From NCBI GenBank assembly GCA_030613125.1, contig JAUWMO010000020.1, forward strand, positions 1 through 18,638: 18,638 nt of DNA. Direction: 5' to 3'. The translations under genes were made by a program, and so were the position numbers. The stretch comes from Bacteroidota bacterium (GTDB lineage Bacteria > Bacteroidota > Bacteroidia > Bacteroidales > VadinHA17). Shown in pieces: positions 15,321 to 18,638 of this stretch. The first letter of the stretch is position 1. Every line of letters begins with the position of its first letter. The notes beneath the pieces are model-generated. The model was not told where the DNA came from and did not search any database. It worked only from the letters and a program-made list of their open reading frames with translations.

Positions 15321-17204
15321 ATGAACATAATAATTAAAATAATTTTCATTATTATTCTTTTGTCGGTGTTAACATCGGTATCAGGTCAACAGCATTCAGC
15401 TAATGAAACCGAAAATAATAAGAAAGCTGTACAATATTTCAAAGAAAAAGATTACAATAATTCAATTACATTATATGACCAGTACCTGGATATTGCACTT
15501 GCTCATCAGGAAAAAGCTGATTCAGCACTCAGGATTACTAATGACCTTAGGCAACAACTCTCATTGGCAACAGATCCTGATAAGAAAGCAGTTGTTGAAA
15601 AAGAGATCATTGCTACAGAAAAACTTGGTTCTGAATATCAGCAATCAGCAAATTTTTACTTTCAGAAAGCCAGGGAAATTGAAAAACAAATTAGCCTGAG
15701 CACGGTCGATTTTACACAAATTAATAATAATGAAGTCCAGGAAACGGAAAAAATACCGGGGCGGGGTGATCAACCCTATATTGAACAAACATCAGATGCA
15801 TTTTATAAACAAAGGGAGATCAGCAATATATTAAAAGTTAGTGAAGTATTAATGTTATCTGAGTTGGATGAAATAAATATAACCGGTAATCTGTTAATGA
15901 AAGATGCCTGGGAACTTCAGGAAAAAAAAGATAAATTGGTAGTGGTGGCAAATGCGGCTAAAAACAGATCAGAGAACAGAAGGGCCCGAAAAGCAATAGG
16001 CGATCTGAATAAACAGGTCAAAGAAAAAAAACATCAGGCCTTTGAAGAATTCCACCATGTGAATGAAGGAAAATATGTTATCTACAAATCAAGTCTTACC
16101 AGGGTCTTAAGCGATTCCGGTATAATTGAACATCTACAAATAAAAAGATATAATACCAGTGCTACTGAAAGTCATCAGAAAGTATTAAAATTAAAGGAAG
16201 AAGCTGAAAAAACAATTGATGAGGAAAATAAGTTCGATTTGCTTGCCGAGTCAAATGCCTATGCCTTGCTTACACTCGACAATCAGAAAAAAGCTCTGGG
16301 GATATATACCGGATTGTTTCCTGTAAAAAGGGAACCACTTGCATACTCCACCTACGTTGTCCCGAAGGTGAAAGATGTAAATGAAGAAAAAATACCAGAA
16401 CCACCTGTTGAAACTGATAACAATTCAAATTCCGTTTCTGTTATCAGAGATCATGGTATGTATCAAGATTATGAAGCAAAACCTGCTAATTTATACATCA
16501 ATGACTTTGCAATTCTTCCTACTCCCGATTATAACAAGATGCTTAATATACCTGTTGATGAAGCTTTACCAGATGGTATAATCTATAAAATCCAGATAGG
16601 TGTCTTCAAGAGTCTTAAATCGCAAACATATTTTAGGGGACTTGAACCTATTTCTGCTGAAACTGTTGAATCCACTGATGCCACCAGATATTATGCAGGT
16701 TTGTTCTCAGCGTTTGAAGATGCTCAATCAGCATTGCGGAGAGTGAAAAAACTAGATTTCAGGGATGCTTATATTGTGGCATTCAATAACCAGAAAAAAA
16801 TTGCGGCAAAACGGGCTAAGCTACTTGAATCAAGTAATGGCGCCGATGCTTCGAAACTGGAAAAGGAAAATGAATTTGCAGCGATCTCCATTGAATCACA
16901 GAAAGAAAAAGAGAATATACCTGATATTGTATTTCAAGTCCAGGTAGGAGCATTTAATAGTGAAGTCTCTTATGATATGTTACAAACATTCAGAAGGTAT
17001 GCAGGAGATAAAAAAGTTGAAAATTACATGAATAATAAAGGCATGGTTGTATATACAATTGGAAATTTTATTACCTTTGATAGTGCCACTTCTTTTAAGG
17101 AAGAATTAAAGAAAAAAGGTTTAAAAGATGCCTTTGTTGTTGCACTCAGGGGAAAGAAAAAGATCTCTGTTGGGGATGCGATAAATTTGTTAAAAAAGAA
17201 TTAA
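15321..17204 (+). CDS. Exported coiled-coil protein with two SPOR domains
   Basis: The 627-residue protein has an N-terminal signal peptide (about 1-22, ending SVSGQ). A long, charged, mostly helical region follows (about 28-330). It begins with a TPR-like repeat (AVQYFKEKDYNNSITLYDQYL) and is rich in K, E and Q, typical of coiled coil. Two SPOR domains close the protein: one near 418-490 (IIYKIQIGVFKS to DAYIVAFNNQKKI) and one near 535-612 (IVFQVQVGAFNS to DAFVVALRGKKKI). SPOR domains bind peptidoglycan stripped of its peptides, usually at division or remodelling sites, so a periplasmic cell-wall role is likely. The two copies share the same ending pattern, suggesting an internal duplication. 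The gene starts 73 nt beyond the stop codon preceding the bcp remnant and leads a tight cluster with clpS, nfeD and floA. No clear promoter was recognised. Confidence 0.85.
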   Translation: MNIIIKIIFIIILLSVLTSVSGQQHSANETENNKKAVQYFKEKDYNNSITLYDQYLDIALAHQEKADSALRITNDLRQQLSLATDPDKKAVVEKEIIATEKLGSEYQQSANFYFQKAREIEKQISLSTVDFTQINNNEVQETEKIPGRGDQPYIEQTSDAFYKQREISNILKVSEVLMLSELDEINITGNLLMKDAWELQEKKDKLVVVANAAKNRSENRRARKAIGDLNKQVKEKKHQAFEEFHHVNEGKYVIYKSSLTRVLSDSGIIEHLQIKRYNTSATESHQKVLKLKEEAEKTIDEENKFDLLAESNAYALLTLDNQKKALGIYTGLFPVKREPLAYSTYVVPKVKDVNEEKIPEPPVETDNNSNSVSVIRDHGMYQDYEAKPANLYINDFAILPTPDYNKMLNIPVDEALPDGIIYKIQIGVFKSLKSQTYFRGLEPISAETVESTDATRYYAGLFSAFEDAQSALRRVKKLDFRDAYIVAFNNQKKIAAKRAKLLESSNGADASKLEKENEFAAISIESQKEKENIPDIVFQVQVGAFNSEVSYDMLQTFRRYAGDKKVENYMNNKGMVVYTIGNFITFDSATSFKEELKKKGLKDAFVVALRGKKKISVGDAINLLKKN

Positions 17205-17212
17205 TTAAGAAC

Positions 17213-17482
17213 ATGAAGGAAAAAACAGATTTCAAAGAAGAAAACCTTATTGAAAATAATGAGGAGAGGTTTCTTGTGTTGCACAATGATGATATTCATA
17301 CATTTGATTATGTAATTGATACTTTAATTGACATTTGTAATCATAATACCCTGCAGGCAGAACAGTGTACTATGTTAGTACATTTTAAAGGAAAATGTGC
17401 TGTTAAGGAAGGCTCATTTGATACTCTTAAACCCATTAGAGAAAAGTTAGTCCAGAAAGAACTAAATGCTACAATTGATTAA
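17213..17482 (+). CDS. clpS: ClpS adaptor of the Clp protease
   Basis: This 89-residue protein is ClpS, which delivers N-degron substrates to the ClpA/ClpC-ClpP protease in the cytoplasm. The defining motifs are present: LHNDDIHTFDYVIDTL (the substrate-pocket region with N, D and D) and QAEQCTMLVHFKGKCAV. A short variable N-terminal extension of about 19 residues precedes the core, and the length is normal. The ATG at 17213 lies only 8 nt after the stop of the SPOR gene, and the NfeD gene starts 17 nt after its stop, so cotranscription is likely. Neither clpA nor clpC is in the window. Confidence 0.95.
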   Translation: MKEKTDFKEENLIENNEERFLVLHNDDIHTFDYVIDTLIDICNHNTLQAEQCTMLVHFKGKCAVKEGSFDTLKPIREKLVQKELNATID

Positions 17483-17499
17483 AATTAAAAATCCGGAAA

Positions 17500-17973
17500 A
17501 TGTCCATAACTCTTATTATCATACTTATAATACTGGGCATAATTCTTTTCCTCATTGAGTTTTTATTGATCCCGGGGGTTACAGTTGCAGGCATTGGCGG
17601 GGCTATATTAATGATTGGCGGAGTGATCCTTGGATACCATTATCATGGAATGCAGGTTGGTAATTTTATTTTGCTTGGAACGGTTATTTTTTCAATTTTT
17701 ACTTTATATTTGGTTTTGAAATCAAGAACATGGCGAAAAATTATGTTGGATTCTAAAATTGATAGTAAAGTCAATCTGCTTGATCGGGATGAATTTAAAA
17801 TTAAGGCAGGAGATACAGGAGTTGCTATTACCCGGTTAAACCCCATGGGGAAAGTGCTCATTCAGGGTGAATATTTTGAAGCAAAATCACTTAATAAATT
17901 AATTGACCAGAAAACACCTATTATAGTGACAAAAATTTCAGGAAATAAAATAATTGTAAAACCTAAAAACTAA
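17500..17973 (+). CDS. NfeD-family membrane protein
   Basis: The 157-residue protein has three hydrophobic segments (about 2-24, 28-46 and 53-72), rich in Gly, Ile and Leu. A soluble OB-fold domain follows (about 98-155), with GDTGVAITRLNPMGKVLIQG and VTKISGNKIIVK. This is the short NfeD form, which lacks the serine protease domain of long NfeD. Short NfeD proteins are commonly encoded next to flotillin-like genes and are thought to assist them at the membrane. Here floA starts 6 nt after its stop, which supports that pairing. Confidence 0.92.
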   Translation: MSITLIIILIILGIILFLIEFLLIPGVTVAGIGGAILMIGGVILGYHYHGMQVGNFILLGTVIFSIFTLYLVLKSRTWRKIMLDSKIDSKVNLLDRDEFKIKAGDTGVAITRLNPMGKVLIQGEYFEAKSLNKLIDQKTPIIVTKISGNKIIVKPKN

Positions 17974-17979
17974 ATTATT

Positions 17980-18638
17980 ATGGAAGGCATAGGATTATAC
18001 TTAGTTATTATTGTTGCAATATTAATTTTCTTATGGATCATTTTCTATTTCATCCCGGTTGCTTTGTGGTTCAGAGCGCTGGTATCAGGAGTGAAAATAT
18101 CCCTGCTTCAGTTAATATTCATGAGATGGAGAAAAGTACCTCCCTCAGTAATAGTAGGGGCACTTATTGAAGGGACCAAGGCAGGTGTGATACTCCACAG
18201 AGATGATCTTGAAGCACATTATCTTGCAGGCGGACATGTAACTCAGGTTGTACATGCACTGGTATCGGCCGAAAAAGCAAATATTGAACTTCCGTTTAAT
18301 ATGGCCACTGCAATTGATCTCGCAGGAAGAGATGTTCTGGAGGCTGTACAAATGTCGGTTGTTCCAAAAATAATTGATACTCCTAGTGTAACGGCTGTTG
18401 CCAAAGACGGAATACAATTAATTTCCAAAGCCAGGGTAACGGTAAGGGCCAATATTAAGCAACTGGTTGGTGGAGCAGGTGAAGAAACTGTTCTGGCAAG
18501 GGTAGGCGAAGGTATTGTCTCTTCTATTGGGTCTGCCACTTCACATAAGGCAGTATTGGAGAATCCGGATTCTATTTCAAAACTTGTTCTTGATAAAGGT
18601 CTGGATGCAGGAACTGCATTTGAGATATTATCTATTGA
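17980..18638 (+). CDS. floA: Flotillin-like protein FloA, 3' truncated by the window end
   Basis: The frame opens with ATG at 17980 and stays open to the last base, giving 219 residues of a protein that is usually about 330 long. A hydrophobic N-terminal segment (about 5-32) is followed by the FloA/YqfA-type SPFH region. Recognisable stretches include FMRWRKVPPSVIVG, the GHVTQVVHALVSAEKANIELPF region, MATAIDLAGRDVLEAVQMSV and ISKARVTVRANIKQLVGGAGEETVLARVGEGIV. FloA scaffolds functional membrane microdomains and affects membrane fluidity and protein assembly. It immediately follows the NfeD gene, the usual partnership. The C-terminal coiled-coil and tail lie outside the window. Confidence 0.95.
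   Translation, partial: MEGIGLYLVIIVAILIFLWIIFYFIPVALWFRALVSGVKISLLQLIFMRWRKVPPSVIVGALIEGTKAGVILHRDDLEAHYLAGGHVTQVVHALVSAEKANIELPFNMATAIDLAGRDVLEAVQMSVVPKIIDTPSVTAVAKDGIQLISKARVTVRANIKQLVGGAGEETVLARVGEGIVSSIGSATSHKAVLENPDSISKLVLDKGLDAGTAFEILSI

Noticed and set aside
1..18638. CRISPR arrays, insertion sequences, tRNA or rRNA genes, integrase or phage genes, multigene defence systems.
   Set aside because: No repeat-spacer pattern, transposase or integrase motif, cloverleaf or rRNA stretch was seen on reading both strands; the DUF3800 gene alone is not enough to call a defence island.

Overview
The window reads as chromosomal DNA of a Bacteroidota bacterium, probably an uncultured or environmental member of the Bacteroidia. 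It is AT-rich, and start codons mostly lack a close Shine-Dalgarno sequence. Several upstream regions carry the Bacteroidota -7 promoter element TAnnTTTG. Families largely confined to this phylum are present (DUF4294, DUF3127), along with a TonB-dependent receptor with an N-terminal carboxypeptidase-regulatory-like domain, and a bcp-recA neighbourhood like that of Porphyromonas. The species cannot be named from this sequence.

Left part (1-5150). The edge holds a possible short structured RNA that ends in a clear intrinsic terminator. After it come minus-strand genes: a DUF3800 protein whose natural start codon appears to be ATT, a membrane-anchored serine hydrolase, dihydrofolate reductase (folA) and a POT-family peptide transporter. 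The transporter, folA and the hydrolase are closely spaced and probably form one transcript. A DUF3267 membrane metalloprotease follows, also on the minus strand.

Middle (5383-11738). A DUF4294 protein on plus converges with a DUF3127 protein on minus, and an exact 40-bp palindrome lies between them, probably a bidirectional terminator. mnmD (tRNA wobble-uridine methyltransferase) follows on minus. Divergent from it is a two-gene plus-strand unit: a TonB-dependent receptor and, overlapping it by 11 nt, an SGNH-type lipoprotein. This resembles a SusC/SusD-style receptor and surface-lipoprotein pair, except that the partner is an SGNH-hydrolase fold whose usual nucleophile serine is replaced by glycine.

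Right part (11775-18638). A DPP5-like S9 peptidase lipoprotein and recA lie on minus, separated by a strong recA terminator. Upstream of recA, in the position where relatives carry bcp (thiol peroxidase), only the last 58 codons of bcp remain. Divergent from this remnant, a tight plus-strand cluster begins: a coiled-coil protein with two SPOR domains, clpS, an NfeD-family protein and floA (flotillin-like), which is cut by the window end.

Most of the window is core housekeeping and envelope biology. I found no CRISPR array, transposase, tRNA, rRNA or recognisable multigene defence system. The most interesting points are the bcp remnant, the GDS-to-GDG change in the receptor-linked lipoprotein, the SSB-like tail of the DUF3127 protein, the ATT-started DUF3800 gene, the perfect palindrome and the candidate small RNA.
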